Part shown: piece after piece, positions 1 through 9,800 of the stretch
Numbering within the stretch: the stretch's first letter is position 1
Layout of the letters: every line of letters begins with the position of its first letter
Source: UMGS1387 sp045540015
GTDB lineage: Bacteria; Bacillota; Clostridia; Oscillospirales; CAG-382
Direction: 5' to 3'
DNA length: 28,582 nucleotides
NCBI GenBank assembly: GCA_045540015.1
Contig: JAZQGP010000048.1
Span: 1 to 28,582, forward strand
Notes under the pieces: generated by a model
What the model was told of the DNA's origin: nothing
What the model saw: the letters and a program-made list of their open reading frames with translations, nothing else
Databases searched by the model: none
Position numbers and translations under genes: made by a program

Positions 1-482
1 AATGAATAGTCATACGCAATATTTACTTTATCGGGAGTTGCGCTGGAAGGAAAATAGTATTTTGATATAGCTGTGTACTTACCTGGGGTAAACGAAGGAA
101 GCGCAGTGTCGGAAACCTTTGTTATAATATAATTGTATTGTTTTTCACCCGACAACTTGACCACATTGTTTCCGTTAAAGTCAACAATTTCATGAGAAGC
201 GCCGGCCAAGGTGGTTATGGTTGTATTTCCGTTGCCCAAGGTCTGCTGTTTAGCGAGGCTTGTTCCGGCTTCTAAACCCTCAAAATCTTCATAGAAAATG
301 GGGGTGCCGTATGTTTCGTACTCGGACTGAACTGAAAGAACCGCCGGTTCTTCAACAATTTCGGGAATTGTAACGGTGTCTTCTGCCGCTGTTTCAGGCA
401 GTACCATTTGAATTGCGCTGACAGGAACCATTGAAGTTACCATGAAAAGCGCGAGAATGAGTGCCAAAAGTTTTGTTTTCAT
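1..482 (-). CDS. Secreted protein with DFE-type module (partial, C-terminus off the left edge)
   Basis: The gene starts at an ATG at 480-482 and is open to base 1, so only about 160 residues are visible. An AAAGGAG ribosome binding site lies 8 nt upstream. The protein opens with an export signal (MKTKLLALILALFMVTSMVP, then VSA), followed by an acidic spacer. From about residue 58 comes a module starting YGTPIFYEDFEGLEAG and continuing to GNNVVKLSG and GKYTAIS. This matches the layout of the repeated YGECLFFDDFE modules in the hydrolases upstream, so it is probably a beta-sandwich, carbohydrate-binding-like fold (inference). The two cysteines conserved in those modules are replaced here by Pro61 and a Ser near residue 96. 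Whether the missing part carries an SGNH or other catalytic domain cannot be seen. It has its own promoter and follows the terminator of the neighbouring hydrolase gene. Confidence 0.85.
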   Translation of the reverse strand, partial: MKTKLLALILALFMVTSMVPVSAIQMVLPETAAEDTVTIPEIVEEPAVLSVQSEYETYGTPIFYEDFEGLEAGTSLAKQQTLGNGNTTITTLAGASHEIVDFNGNNVVKLSGEKQYNYIITKVSDTALPSFTPGKYTAISKYYFPSSATPDKVNIAYDYS

Positions 483-517
483 TTGTAGTACTCCTTTATG
501 CTTTGATATATAAGTCA

Positions 518-546
518 ATTATATAATAAAACATATTTGTGAGCAA
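518..546 (-). promoter_or_regulatory. Promoter of the partial secreted-protein gene
   Basis: On the minus strand, TTGCTC (541-546) is separated by 17 nt from a perfect TATAAT (518-523), about 36 nt upstream of the start codon. The -35 box is weak (3/6), so this rests on the -10 box, spacing and position. Confidence 0.55.
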
Positions 547-593
547 TGGACGATATACACCAAAATATTTGCAATATGTACCTCATAAGAAAG

Positions 594-624
594 CATCCCA
601 TGTGCCGTAAAAACACATGGGATG
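594..624 (-). terminator. Intrinsic terminator of the first SGNH hydrolase gene
   Basis: A perfect 11-bp stem (CATCCCATGTG / CACATGGGATG) with a 9-nt loop lies just past the stop of the gene ending at 639, followed on the minus strand by CTTTCTT. The same hairpin, nearly base for base, follows the next paralog at 4462-4488. Confidence 0.8.
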
Positions 625-638
625 AGTAAACAGATTTA

Positions 639-3600
639 TTATTGATTCTTGTAAGACATTTCCTCTGTAAGTCTTACTGTTTCTTCGCGCATTTCAACAA
701 TGTTGTCTATGTTGTCGATATAATCCTGGTAAATTCCTTTCCAGTAAGCATTGTCCTGACTGTCTCTGAGAACTATTGCTCGTGCTTTTTTATCTTCTAC
801 CGTGATACATCCGCTGTTAATAAGGGTGTAATCAACCATCAAAGTCATACGGTACTCTGTTGAAACGGTGTGACGCTGCTCGTTAAGCTCGTCAAACTTG
901 CTCATGGCAGTTGTCAATTCCATCTCGTCAATATAGCCGAGCGAATACATGACAGACTGAGCCATTACATGCTGACCGAGGGTGTTGGGGTGAACCGAGT
1001 CGCCGCCCCAGTATGTGAGTGAGCGAAGCGGATACATGTTTGCATAGTGGTCGATAACCTGGAGATTATTTGCTTTTGCGATTTCTCTGACAAATTCCGC
1101 ACACGCCTCAAGTCCTACGTTGCTTTCGTTCGTTGTTGTGGTTGTATCGTCAAACGGGGTGGGCGTACAGAGAATAACTTCAATTCCTTCATCGAGAAGT
1201 CTGTCAATGATAGCTTCCATACTTGTCTTGTAATTTCTGAGATTGCCTTGACGCTTTACTTCCATTTCCTCATTGTATTGAGACTTGATATAATAGTTTC
1301 TTCCGATGTCATTCATACCGAACATCATAATTACTATATCGGGGTCATAGTAAAGCAGGTCGGAATCAAGTCTCTTCAAGGCAGCTGTTGCCGTGTCTCC
1401 GCCTATACCGCAGTTGTAAAACTCGTATCTCGGTGTATCCTTGTCTGTGTCAAGATAGGTCTGTGCAAGCTCTTTTATAAACGTTCCGTCGTGTGTAATG
1501 CTGTCGCCGAAGAAGCATACTGTCTTTCCGGGAGTGATACCAGTCTTTTCGATAATATTCAAAACATAATCACTTCTGTTTCCGTCGCTGTATGCACTTT
1601 CAGCAACATCGCATACACTTCTCTTCATTGCTTCGCCGTAAACGTACACGCCGTCAATAAGAGCATACGGTCTTACAACAAACTTGTCCTTGTATGCACT
1701 TTCGGGAATACCCGTAATGACACTTGTGAAGAATGTTCCTTCAACATCCTTCCATATATCACTGCCGAATACATCACCGCTTGTGGAATAAATAAGGTCT
1801 GTTCCTGCTGCTTTGTCATAGGTTGCACCGTATATATATGCTACGCCGTCAGGAGAAACTCCGGCACCGTTGCCGTTATTTGTTCCGAATGTGAGTTGGT
1901 AATCTCCAAGAAGTTCAGCTCTTGTTACAATAAAGCCGATTTCCGAAGCATAAACCTTATTTTCATTGGAAACATAGCCTGCAAATCTCATGCCCTGGAT
2001 ACCGTCGTCTGTATCGCGGATGCTGTTCTTTCTTACAAGCTGAGGAACAAATTTTGCCCATGTTGCAGTAATTGTAAGCTCCTCGACATTATTAAGCTTC
2101 AGCGTTTCACCCTCATAATATATTCTGTCTCCAAGGTTGGTTTTCCAGCCTGCAAACATGTATCCTTCCTTTTCGAAGGTGTTTTTGGGGAATGTAATAG
2201 TGTCATCATACGCAAAGGATAACAAAGGCGCTGTTCCTGTTGCACCGTCACCTGCTACAAATTCTGCATTTGCGCCGGGCTTGAAATACAAACGTATGTT
2301 GTCTATGTACATTTTTTGACCGTTTGCTATGCCTTCACCGCCGAAACCGAAATAATTTATGCTTGTAAGACCTTCAACCGAAGTTGTATAATTCTGATTG
2401 AATATGTTCTGCCATTGTTTTGCAAATGGCGTAAAGCCCTTGTTTATACGTTTGTCTGTCTGAGGTCCGGTTCCCGAGTAGCCGTTAAAAAAACACCAGA
2501 ACTTTATTTCTGCAACGTCTGTGTAAAAGTCGGCAATCATTGTATATTTGCCTTGTTCAGTAAGCTTGTAGCCTACTCTTATAAAGGGATACCTGTATTG
2601 TGTACCGTTACCTGTAAGCTCGATAACCTGTGTGTCGTTGTCGCCAATGCCGTCTACAATTCTGATTTCTCCGCACTGGTCTGCTTTATAAAGAGAGGTT
2701 TCGCCGAGCTTTGAATAGTAAACATATGTGGGAACTTCATTTACAATATAGTTTTCAAAATCGTCAAAGAACAGGCACTCGCCGTAGAGCTTTTCCTCTT
2801 CGAGAATTTGTGCTGTCTTCTCCGGTGTTACGGTTCTCTTCCAGTTCGCGGTAATAGTAAGGGAAGTGATATCACCTATGTTCATGGTATCGCCGGGCAG
2901 ATAAATGTTGGAGTTGACGCTTGTTGACCAGCCGATAAAGGTGTAATTTTCTCTTGTAAATGTGTTTTCCGGGAAGGTTGTCGTGCTGTTGGGAGCGAAT
3001 CTCATCTTGGGAGCGGTTCCCGTTGCTCCTGTACCGCCTAAAACGGTTGCGTCGTAGCAATCCCGATAGTAAACTCTGATGTTGTCAATGTAGAGCTTTT
3101 CTCCGTCAGAAACGCCGTTCGCGCCGAAACCGAAATAGGTCATGTTTGTAAAACCGTCTATGTTGCCTGTGTCGTAGTTTGAGGAAACAGTAGTCCATTT
3201 GGCTTTAGTTCCGGTTTTATTAACCATTATACGCTTGTCGGCCTGGTCTCCGGTTCCTTTGTATCCGTTGAATAAGGAGAAGTAGAAATTACCTGCAGGC
3301 TCCGAATACATGTCAGCAATCATTGTATACTGACCTTTTTGGTCAAGCTCATAGAAAACCTTGATAAAAGGATACTTATTAACCGCATTGTTTCCTGTAA
3401 GCTCAATAGCCTTGCCGGAGTTTGTGCCAATGCCGCTTACGATTTTAATTTCACCGCACGCATCAGCTTTTGAAAGAGTGGTTGTGCCGAGCTTTGAATA
3501 GAAAACGGATGCAGGAATATCTCCGAAATTGTAGCTTTCAAAGTCATCAAAGAAAAGACATTCGCCGTAAAGCTTTTCCTCTGCAAGAATCTGCTCTGTC

Positions 3601-4214
3601 TTTACTGTTGTTTCATCTTCTTCGCCGTCGTCCTCTTCCTCTCCGATAAATCTTATGTAATCAATTACAAAATCGGCATCAGCGATTTTGCCCGGGTCAA
3701 TTCTGAGGTGTCCTACCATACCCTTCCAGTATGCCTTCTTTGACTGGTCGATGGTAAGGGTTGTAAACTTGTCAAGAGAACCTGTTCCGGAATAAAATAC
3801 ATAGTTTGCATTCTTTGCATAGCTTTGGTCCCCCTTGTCGCCGGAGGAAAGAGGATAGCAGTAGTAGCTTCCGTCCTCAGGATTGGTAGATGTAAAGAAA
3901 ATTTCAAACTGTCCGCTTGGAGCAGTTGATGCAAAACGGATCTCAATCTGCTTTACCTTGTCTGCATTTACAACGCCGCCTGTTTTGGTGGCATAGTTGT
4001 ATTCGTTTAAAATGTAAAGCTGCGGGTCGGTGGCTGTTGTCGAAAACGAAAGCACACCGTTTTCCACCTTTGGCTCTGTAATGTTGTTGCCGTTCGAAAA
4101 TGTTTCAAAATCACCGTCTGTATTGAATTCGAGCGGTGCGGCGGCCGCGCACAATGTCAGCATAAGGCATGCCGAAAAGAGTGCCAGATACATTAGAATT
4201 TTGCGTGTTTTCAT
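639..4214 (-). CDS. Secreted multidomain SGNH/GDSL hydrolase (paralog 1)
   Basis: An exported 1191-residue protein. It has a signal peptide (1-25, cut near AAAAP), an N-terminal beta-rich domain (about 26-195) and an acidic linker (EEEDDGEEDE). Two units follow, each a YGECLFFDDFE module (about 214-387 and 475-650) plus an InlB-type Listeria-Bacteroides repeat (about 388-460 with W429; 651-722 with W690). An unnamed connector domain (about 723-890) precedes a C-terminal SGNH hydrolase domain. The catalytic blocks are intact: GDSIT with Ser905, GIGGD with Gly939, GMND with Asn968, and DSVHP with Asp1072 and His1075. SGNH enzymes of this type remove acyl groups, often acetyl from polysaccharides; the substrate here is unknown. 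The helical tail (about 1095-1191) has no sortase motif or membrane anchor. Cys at the signal-peptide end (LTLC) is not a good lipobox. RBS AAGGAG lies 9 nt before ATG. Transcribed alone. Confidence 0.9.
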   Translation of the reverse strand: MKTRKILMYLALFSACLMLTLCAAAAPLEFNTDGDFETFSNGNNITEPKVENGVLSFSTTATDPQLYILNEYNYATKTGGVVNADKVKQIEIRFASTAPSGQFEIFFTSTNPEDGSYYCYPLSSGDKGDQSYAKNANYVFYSGTGSLDKFTTLTIDQSKKAYWKGMVGHLRIDPGKIADADFVIDYIRFIGEEEDDGEEDETTVKTEQILAEEKLYGECLFFDDFESYNFGDIPASVFYSKLGTTTLSKADACGEIKIVSGIGTNSGKAIELTGNNAVNKYPFIKVFYELDQKGQYTMIADMYSEPAGNFYFSLFNGYKGTGDQADKRIMVNKTGTKAKWTTVSSNYDTGNIDGFTNMTYFGFGANGVSDGEKLYIDNIRVYYRDCYDATVLGGTGATGTAPKMRFAPNSTTTFPENTFTRENYTFIGWSTSVNSNIYLPGDTMNIGDITSLTITANWKRTVTPEKTAQILEEEKLYGECLFFDDFENYIVNEVPTYVYYSKLGETSLYKADQCGEIRIVDGIGDNDTQVIELTGNGTQYRYPFIRVGYKLTEQGKYTMIADFYTDVAEIKFWCFFNGYSGTGPQTDKRINKGFTPFAKQWQNIFNQNYTTSVEGLTSINYFGFGGEGIANGQKMYIDNIRLYFKPGANAEFVAGDGATGTAPLLSFAYDDTITFPKNTFEKEGYMFAGWKTNLGDRIYYEGETLKLNNVEELTITATWAKFVPQLVRKNSIRDTDDGIQGMRFAGYVSNENKVYASEIGFIVTRAELLGDYQLTFGTNNGNGAGVSPDGVAYIYGATYDKAAGTDLIYSTSGDVFGSDIWKDVEGTFFTSVITGIPESAYKDKFVVRPYALIDGVYVYGEAMKRSVCDVAESAYSDGNRSDYVLNIIEKTGITPGKTVCFFGDSITHDGTFIKELAQTYLDTDKDTPRYEFYNCGIGGDTATAALKRLDSDLLYYDPDIVIMMFGMNDIGRNYYIKSQYNEEMEVKRQGNLRNYKTSMEAIIDRLLDEGIEVILCTPTPFDDTTTTTNESNVGLEACAEFVREIAKANNLQVIDHYANMYPLRSLTYWGGDSVHPNTLGQHVMAQSVMYSLGYIDEMELTTAMSKFDELNEQRHTVSTEYRMTLMVDYTLINSGCITVEDKKARAIVLRDSQDNAYWKGIYQDYIDNIDNIVEMREETVRLTEEMSYKNQ

Positions 4215-4249
4215 GTTATTATTCTCCTTATATAAGATTATTTTAAATT

Positions 4250-4377
4250 ATTCTATCATTGTTTCCCGGCAAAGTAAATGTAAAATAAAGATTATTATAT
4301 GTCTTTTTCTGAATTTTTAATACGATACCAAGACATATTTATTCTATCATTGTTTTCTGTTAAAGTAAATGCAAAAT
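4250..4377 (-). promoter_or_regulatory. Two tandem near-identical promoters of SGNH paralog 1
   Basis: A 37-nt direct repeat occurs at 4250-4286 and 4341-4377 with about 32 identical positions. On the minus strand each copy contains TTTACT, a 17-nt spacer and TAGAAT, with TGA just before the -10 box (extended -10). The spacer centre is where the copies differ, while the promoter boxes are identical. This suggests a duplicated promoter for the gene starting at 4214. Confidence 0.6.
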
Positions 4378-4461
4378 GCGGTATATATTAATTGAAAATG
4401 TAAGATATCCGATATATTTTTAAAGCTTGTTTTGCCAAATGCAGGATTAAAAAAACAAACA

Positions 4462-4488
4462 TCCCATGTGCCGTAAAAACACATGGGA
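4462..4488 (-). terminator. Intrinsic terminator of SGNH paralog 2
   Basis: Stem TCCCATGTG / CACATGGGA (9 bp) with the loop CCGTAAAAA. On the minus strand it is followed by GTTTGTTTTTTT, a clear U-tract. It sits 20 bp past the stop codon at 4508. Confidence 0.85.
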
Positions 4489-4507
4489 CAAGTAAATAGG
4501 TTTATAT

Positions 4508-6721
4508 TCAGTTCTTGGCAGCCATATCCTCTGTGAGCTTTATTACATCCTCAAGCATTTGCGCGCCTTTTCCGCAATAGTCGATGTAATTCTGATATAT
4601 CCATCTCCAGTGGTCGTTTGTCTGCTGCGCCTGAAGCTCTTTTGCACGTGCAAGCTTTGCTTCTGTAGTTGAAAGACCTTGCAAATTGCGCTCAATCATC
4701 ACGAACATTCTGAAGTTGTAGGAAAGCGTGTGACGTTCTTCGTTAATCTTGTCAAATTTTGTCATGGGAGCTGTTACATCCATTTCGTCTATGTAACCAA
4801 GGTCGTACATTATGGACTGCGCCATTACGTGATGACCGAGTGCGTTAGGATGAATCGGATCGCCCCAATACTTTATGGAACGAAGGTTATACATGTTTTT
4901 GTAGTGGTCAACAACCTCAAGACCATAGTCATTTGCAAGATTTTTTACGATTTCTGCACATTTTACAAGACCTGCATTGTAGTCGTTGGTTGTGTTTGTA
5001 ACATCATCGTAGGGAGTGGGTGTGCAGAGAATAACCTCAACACCGCTGTCGAGCAGCTTCGTAACAAGTGCTTCCATGTTTTGTGCATAGGTGTCAAGCT
5101 TTGACTGTCTCTGTGCCTCGACCGTGTCATTGTAGTTTGCCTTCACATAATAGCTCTGCCCGATGTCATTCATGCCGAACATAATCATAACAATGTCGGG
5201 ATTGTAGGAAAGCACGTCCGCATCAAGTCTTCTGAGAGCACCGGCAGCGGTATCACCTGAAATGCCGCAGTTGTAGAATTCGTATCTGCCGGTCTGTTTT
5301 TCGCTGTCAAGATAGGTCTGTGCAAGCTCTTTTATATACTTTCCGTCGTGAGTGATGCTGTCGCCGAGGAAGCAAACTGTTTTACCCGGAACTATTCCTG
5401 CTTCATTTATGATGTTCATAAGGTATTCCTCTCTGTTGCCGTTGTTGTATGCGTCTTCGGCAATATCCTTTACACTTCTTTTGATTATTTCACCGTAAAC
5501 ATATTCGCCGTCGATTTTCGCATACGGTCTTACAATGATTTTTTCATCGTATGCACTCTTCGGAATGTTTGTGAGAACTGCCGAAAAGAAGTTGCCGTCA
5601 ATATTTTTCCAGTAGTTGTTATTAAACACGTTTCCGAGTTTGGAGAATATAATGTCTGTGCCGTTTGCTTTGTTGTAAGCAACGCCGTAAGAGTATTTCA
5701 CGCCGTCAGGCGAAACGCCTTTTCCGTTTTTGTTATTTGTGCCAAAGCAAAGCTGATTGTCGCCAAGACGAGCTTCTGTAGTTACGATGAAGCCGTATTC
5801 CTGGCAAACCTTTTTGTTGTCGTCTGAGACAAAGCCTGCAAAGCTGACACCGTGGATTTTGCCCGATTTTTCTCTGATATCGGTTTCTCTTACAGTCTCG
5901 GGAATAAACTTTGCCCAGCTTGCTGTAATAGTAAGCTCGTCAACCTCTCCCAGCACAAGGGTGTCTTCCTCATTGTAAAGTCTGTTGTCAACATTTGTTT
6001 TCCAGCCTGTAAAAACATAGCCTTCTTTGGTAAAAGTGTTTTTTGGAAGAATAACGGTGCTGTTCGGAGTGAACGTGAGTGTCTCCGGTGTACCTGAAGC
6101 GCCGTCTCCCGAAACCACTTTTGCGTACTTGCTTGTCTCTTCTCCGACAAATCTTATGTAGTCGATTGCAAACTGAACGTCGCTTGCTCTGCCGGGATCA
6201 ATTCTGAGGCCGGTTACAACGCCTTTCCAATATTTGATTTTTGACTGGTCGATTGTAAGAGTTATAAACTTGTCAAGCGAACCCGTGCCGGAAAAAGGGA
6301 CATAGTTTGCATTCTTTGCATATGCCTGCTCGCTTGTGTCTCCCTGAACATAAGGATTGCAGAAATAGCTTCCGTCTTCCGGGTTAACTGATGTAAAGAA
6401 AATCTCAAGCGTACCGTTTTCACTTGTTGAAGCAAAGCGTATTTCAATCTGTTTTACAAAATCGGCATTAACAACACCGCCTGTTTTTGTGTTTAAATCA
6501 TATTTGCCGTTAATATAAAGCTGAGGATCTGCTCCTATTGTTGAAAAAGAGAGCATACCGTTTTTAACAGCTGCACCTGAAACATGCCCTCCGCAGCTTG
6601 ATATTTCAAGCTTTCCTTCCGTGTTGTTGAACTCAAAGGATGCAGCGCTCGCACAGAATGTCAGCATGAAAAACGCCGATATAAGTGCAAGACACACAAG
6701 AATTTTTCTGTACTTTTTCAT
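4508..6721 (-). CDS. Secreted SGNH/GDSL hydrolase, short form (paralog 2)
   Basis: A 737-residue paralog of its two neighbours with the same ends but a reduced middle. The order is signal peptide (1-27), N-terminal beta-rich domain ending in DYIRFVGEE (about 195), one InlB-type repeat (about 200-270, W240), the same connector domain (about 271-440) and the SGNH domain. Catalytic blocks are GDSIT with Ser455, GISGD, GMND with Asn518, and DPIHP with Asp621 and His624. Both cysteine-paired YGECLFFDDFE modules and one InlB repeat are absent, with the joints falling cleanly at domain borders, so this looks like a viable form rather than decay. The likely role is an extracellular acyl-esterase with unknown substrate; the missing modules probably affect surface or glycan attachment (inference). 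The start is supported by GGAGG 7 nt before ATG and a consensus promoter. Confidence 0.9.
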   Translation of the reverse strand: MKKYRKILVCLALISAFFMLTFCASAASFEFNNTEGKLEISSCGGHVSGAAVKNGMLSFSTIGADPQLYINGKYDLNTKTGGVVNADFVKQIEIRFASTSENGTLEIFFTSVNPEDGSYFCNPYVQGDTSEQAYAKNANYVPFSGTGSLDKFITLTIDQSKIKYWKGVVTGLRIDPGRASDVQFAIDYIRFVGEETSKYAKVVSGDGASGTPETLTFTPNSTVILPKNTFTKEGYVFTGWKTNVDNRLYNEEDTLVLGEVDELTITASWAKFIPETVRETDIREKSGKIHGVSFAGFVSDDNKKVCQEYGFIVTTEARLGDNQLCFGTNNKNGKGVSPDGVKYSYGVAYNKANGTDIIFSKLGNVFNNNYWKNIDGNFFSAVLTNIPKSAYDEKIIVRPYAKIDGEYVYGEIIKRSVKDIAEDAYNNGNREEYLMNIINEAGIVPGKTVCFLGDSITHDGKYIKELAQTYLDSEKQTGRYEFYNCGISGDTAAGALRRLDADVLSYNPDIVMIMFGMNDIGQSYYVKANYNDTVEAQRQSKLDTYAQNMEALVTKLLDSGVEVILCTPTPYDDVTNTTNDYNAGLVKCAEIVKNLANDYGLEVVDHYKNMYNLRSIKYWGDPIHPNALGHHVMAQSIMYDLGYIDEMDVTAPMTKFDKINEERHTLSYNFRMFVMIERNLQGLSTTEAKLARAKELQAQQTNDHWRWIYQNYIDYCGKGAQMLEDVIKLTEDMAAKN

Positions 6722-6757
6722 GTTTTTTCCTCCATAATAAAGCTTCCTGTAATGTAC

Positions 6758-6786
6758 ATTTTACACTTTTTGCAGGGCGGTGTCAA
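6758..6786 (-). promoter_or_regulatory. Promoter of SGNH paralog 2
   Basis: Minus-strand TTGACA (6781-6786), a 17-nt spacer, then TAAAAT (6758-6763), about 37 nt before the start codon. Near-consensus sigma-A promoter. GGAGG at 6729-6733 is the ribosome binding site. Confidence 0.8.
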
Positions 6787-6806
6787 TAGAATTTTGGATA
6801 CAATAT

Positions 6807-6837
6807 AAAAACCGAAGCCGCCGGGACTTCGGTTTTT
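6807..6837 (-). terminator. Intrinsic terminator of SGNH paralog 3
   Basis: Stem AAAAACCGAAG / CTTCGGTTTTT with a 9-nt loop directly after the gene ending at 6852. The symmetric A and T runs would let it work on either strand. Its sequence is unrelated to the terminators of paralogs 1 and 2. Confidence 0.85.
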
Positions 6838-6851
6838 AGTATTAATTGACT

Positions 6852-9800
6852 TTAATTTTTTGCAGCCATTTCTTCGGTAAGTCTTATAACCTCATCAAGC
6901 ATTTCAAGGCCTCTGCCGCAGTTGTCGATGTAATTCTGATAAATCCATCTCCAGTGGTCGCTTGTCTGCTGTGCCTGAAGCTCTTTTGCGCGGTCAAGCT
7001 TATCTTCTGTTGTTGTGTAACCGCCGTTAATCATGTTTCGCTCTATCATAACGAACATTCTGAAGTTGTTTACATATGTATGACGTTCCTCGTTAATGGG
7101 AGAGAAGTTTGTTATAGCAGTTTCAAAATCCATTTCATCGATGTAGCCAAGGTCATGCATAATGGACTGAGCCATTGCATGATGACCGAGAGCATTCGGA
7201 TGAATCGGGTCTGATGCACCCCAATATTTTGTACTGCGCAGAGGATACATGTTCTTATAGTGGTCTACAAGCTCAAGACCTTTTTCCTCTGCTAGTTCTC
7301 TTATAAACTCAGCACACTTTTCAAGACCTATGTTGCATTCATAAACCTGATTTGTTACATCGTCGTAAGGAGTAGGTGTGCAGAGAATAACCTCAACATC
7401 GTTTTCAAGGAAGGTGTCAACGATGGTTCTCATGTTGTTCTTGTAGTTTGTGAGGTTCGTCTGTCTCTTGGCTTCTACTTCTTCATTATAGTTTGCCTTG
7501 ATGTAAAGATTCTGTCCTATGTCATTCATACCGAACATAATCATGACAATATCGGGATTATATGCAAGAACGTCATCTTCGAGTCTTTTTATGGCGCCTC
7601 CTGCAGTATCGCCTGAAATACCGCAGTTGTAGAATTCGTATCTTCCATTTTCGGTTTCGCTGTCAAGGTAAATCTGAGCAAGCTCTTTTATGTATGTTCC
7701 GCCGTGGGTGATACTGTCACCGAGGAAGCAAATTGTCTTTCCTGGAACTATGCCTGTCTTTTCAACAATTTTCATAACATAATCTTCTCTGTTTCCGTCG
7801 TTGTAAGCGCTTTCAGCAACCTCCTTTACACTTCTGCAAAGTGTTTCGCCGTATACATATTCCCCGTCAATGAGGGCGTAAGGTCTTACGACAAACTTAT
7901 CTGCATAGTTGTTTTCGGGAATGCCTGTAATAATGCTTGTAAAGAATGTGCCTTCAATGTCCTTCCATCTGTAGCCTCCGAACACATTGCCATCGGTTGT
8001 ATATACGAGGTCTGTGCCTGCAGCTGCGTCATAGGTTGCACCGTATACATACTTTACACCGTTTGGAGAAATGCCAAAGCCGTCCTGATTAACTTCGCCA
8101 AAGACAAGCTCGTTGTCACCGAGAAGCTCTTCTCTTGTTGCGATAAAGCCGATTTCAGAAGCATATGCCTTTTTGTCGTTTTCTACATATCCTGCGAATC
8201 TCATGCCCTGAATACCGTCGTCTGTATCGCGGATGCTGTTCTTTTTTACAAGCTGCGGAACAAATCTTGCCCATGTTGCAGTAAGCGTAAATTCGTCAAC
8301 GTTGCCTAAAGTAATCTTTTCGCCCTCTCTGTAGGTTTTGCCGTCAATGCTCGACTTCCAGCCTGCAAACACATATCCTTCTTTTTCAAATGTGTTGTAA
8401 GGAAGTGTTATTGTACTGTTTGCATAAAAATCAAGCTCGGGAGCAGTTCCGGTTGCACCGTTGCCTGCTTCAAAGTCGATGTATTTTGCTTCGCTGAAGT
8501 ACAAGCGGATATTGTCAATATAAAGAGTTTCTCCGCTCTTTACGCCGTTTGCACCAAAGCCGAAGTAGTCTATCTTTACGAAACCTTCAATGCTTGAGAG
8601 GGTATAATCGGTTTCAATTCTCTGCCAGGTATTTCTGGAAGCGGCAGGAGTATGCCAAAGACGTTTGTCGACCTGATTTGCCGTAGATGTGTAACCGTTT
8701 GAAAAGCAGAACTGTAGTACATCTTTTGCCTCTGTATACATATCTGCAAGCATTGTATACTTTCCTTTAATATTGAGAGTATACAAAACTCTGATAAAGG
8801 GATAGAAGTAGTTGACGCCGTTACCTGTAAGCTCGATAACCTTTGTGTCGTTTCCTTCAAAGCCGTCAACAATCTGGATTTTTCCACACTGGTCTGACCT
8901 TGTCATCTTTACTTCGCCTATGTTTGAATAGTAAACACTTGACGGAATATCGCCTATAGCATAGCTTTCAAAGTCATCAAAGAAGAGACATTCGCCGTAA
9001 AGTTTTTCTTCGGCAATAATCTGAGCTGTCTTTTCTGCAGGAACGGCTCTTTCCCATACTGCTGTTAACTTTAAGTATGTGATATCGCCGACATTAAGAG
9101 TTTCGCCCGGCTTATATACGTTGTTACTGAGGTTTGTGAGCCAGCCCATGAATGTGTAATTTGTTCTTGAGAAAGTGTTTTCAGGGAAAGTAATTGTGTC
9201 GTTCTTTGCGAAAGTAATGACGGGAGCCGTTCCCGCAGCACCTTCGCCGCCTTCAATATCTGCCGTGTACATTTTCTTGAAAAATACACGGATATTATCA
9301 ATATATACTGTTTCGTCAAGTGCAATACCCTGGGCACCAAAGCCGAAATATGCAATATTGGCAAAATCGGCTACTTTAGCAGTATCCTGGGATGTGTTGA
9401 AAGTATCCCACTCGCCGACTACAGCATCTCCGAAATGCATGATACGGCTTGAGGTTGCATCTGTCTTGTTATAGCCGTTGAAAAAGTCCCAGTTCTTTGG
9501 TGCCGATGCAGTTGTATAATAGTCGGCAATCATTGTATATGTACCTTTTTCGGCAAGATTATATGCAACTCTTATGAAAGGATATTGGTTTTCCGTTATA
9601 CTGCTTCCGGTAAGTTCGATAACCTTTGTGTCGTTTCCGGAAATGCCGCTTGCAATCTTTATTTCTTTACACTGGTCTGCCTTTGTAAGAGCAGTAGTGC
9701 CAAGCTTTGAATAGAAAACAGATTCGGGAACATCGCCGACATTGTAGCTTTCAAAGTCATCGTAGAAGAGACATTCGCCGTAAAGAGCTTCTTCAGCCTT

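Noticed and set aside
1047..2222. 391-codon plus-strand open frame
   Set aside because: It lies wholly antisense to the SGNH domain of paralog 1, is Cys/Val/Ser-rich without domain motifs, and similar antisense frames occur opposite paralogs 2 and 3. It is a by-product of codon use in the real gene.
4130..4214. Lipoprotein signal on the SGNH proteins
   Set aside because: The Cys after LTL/LTF lacks the small residue needed at -1 of a lipobox, and paralog 3 has Val at this place; signal peptidase I cleavage fits better.
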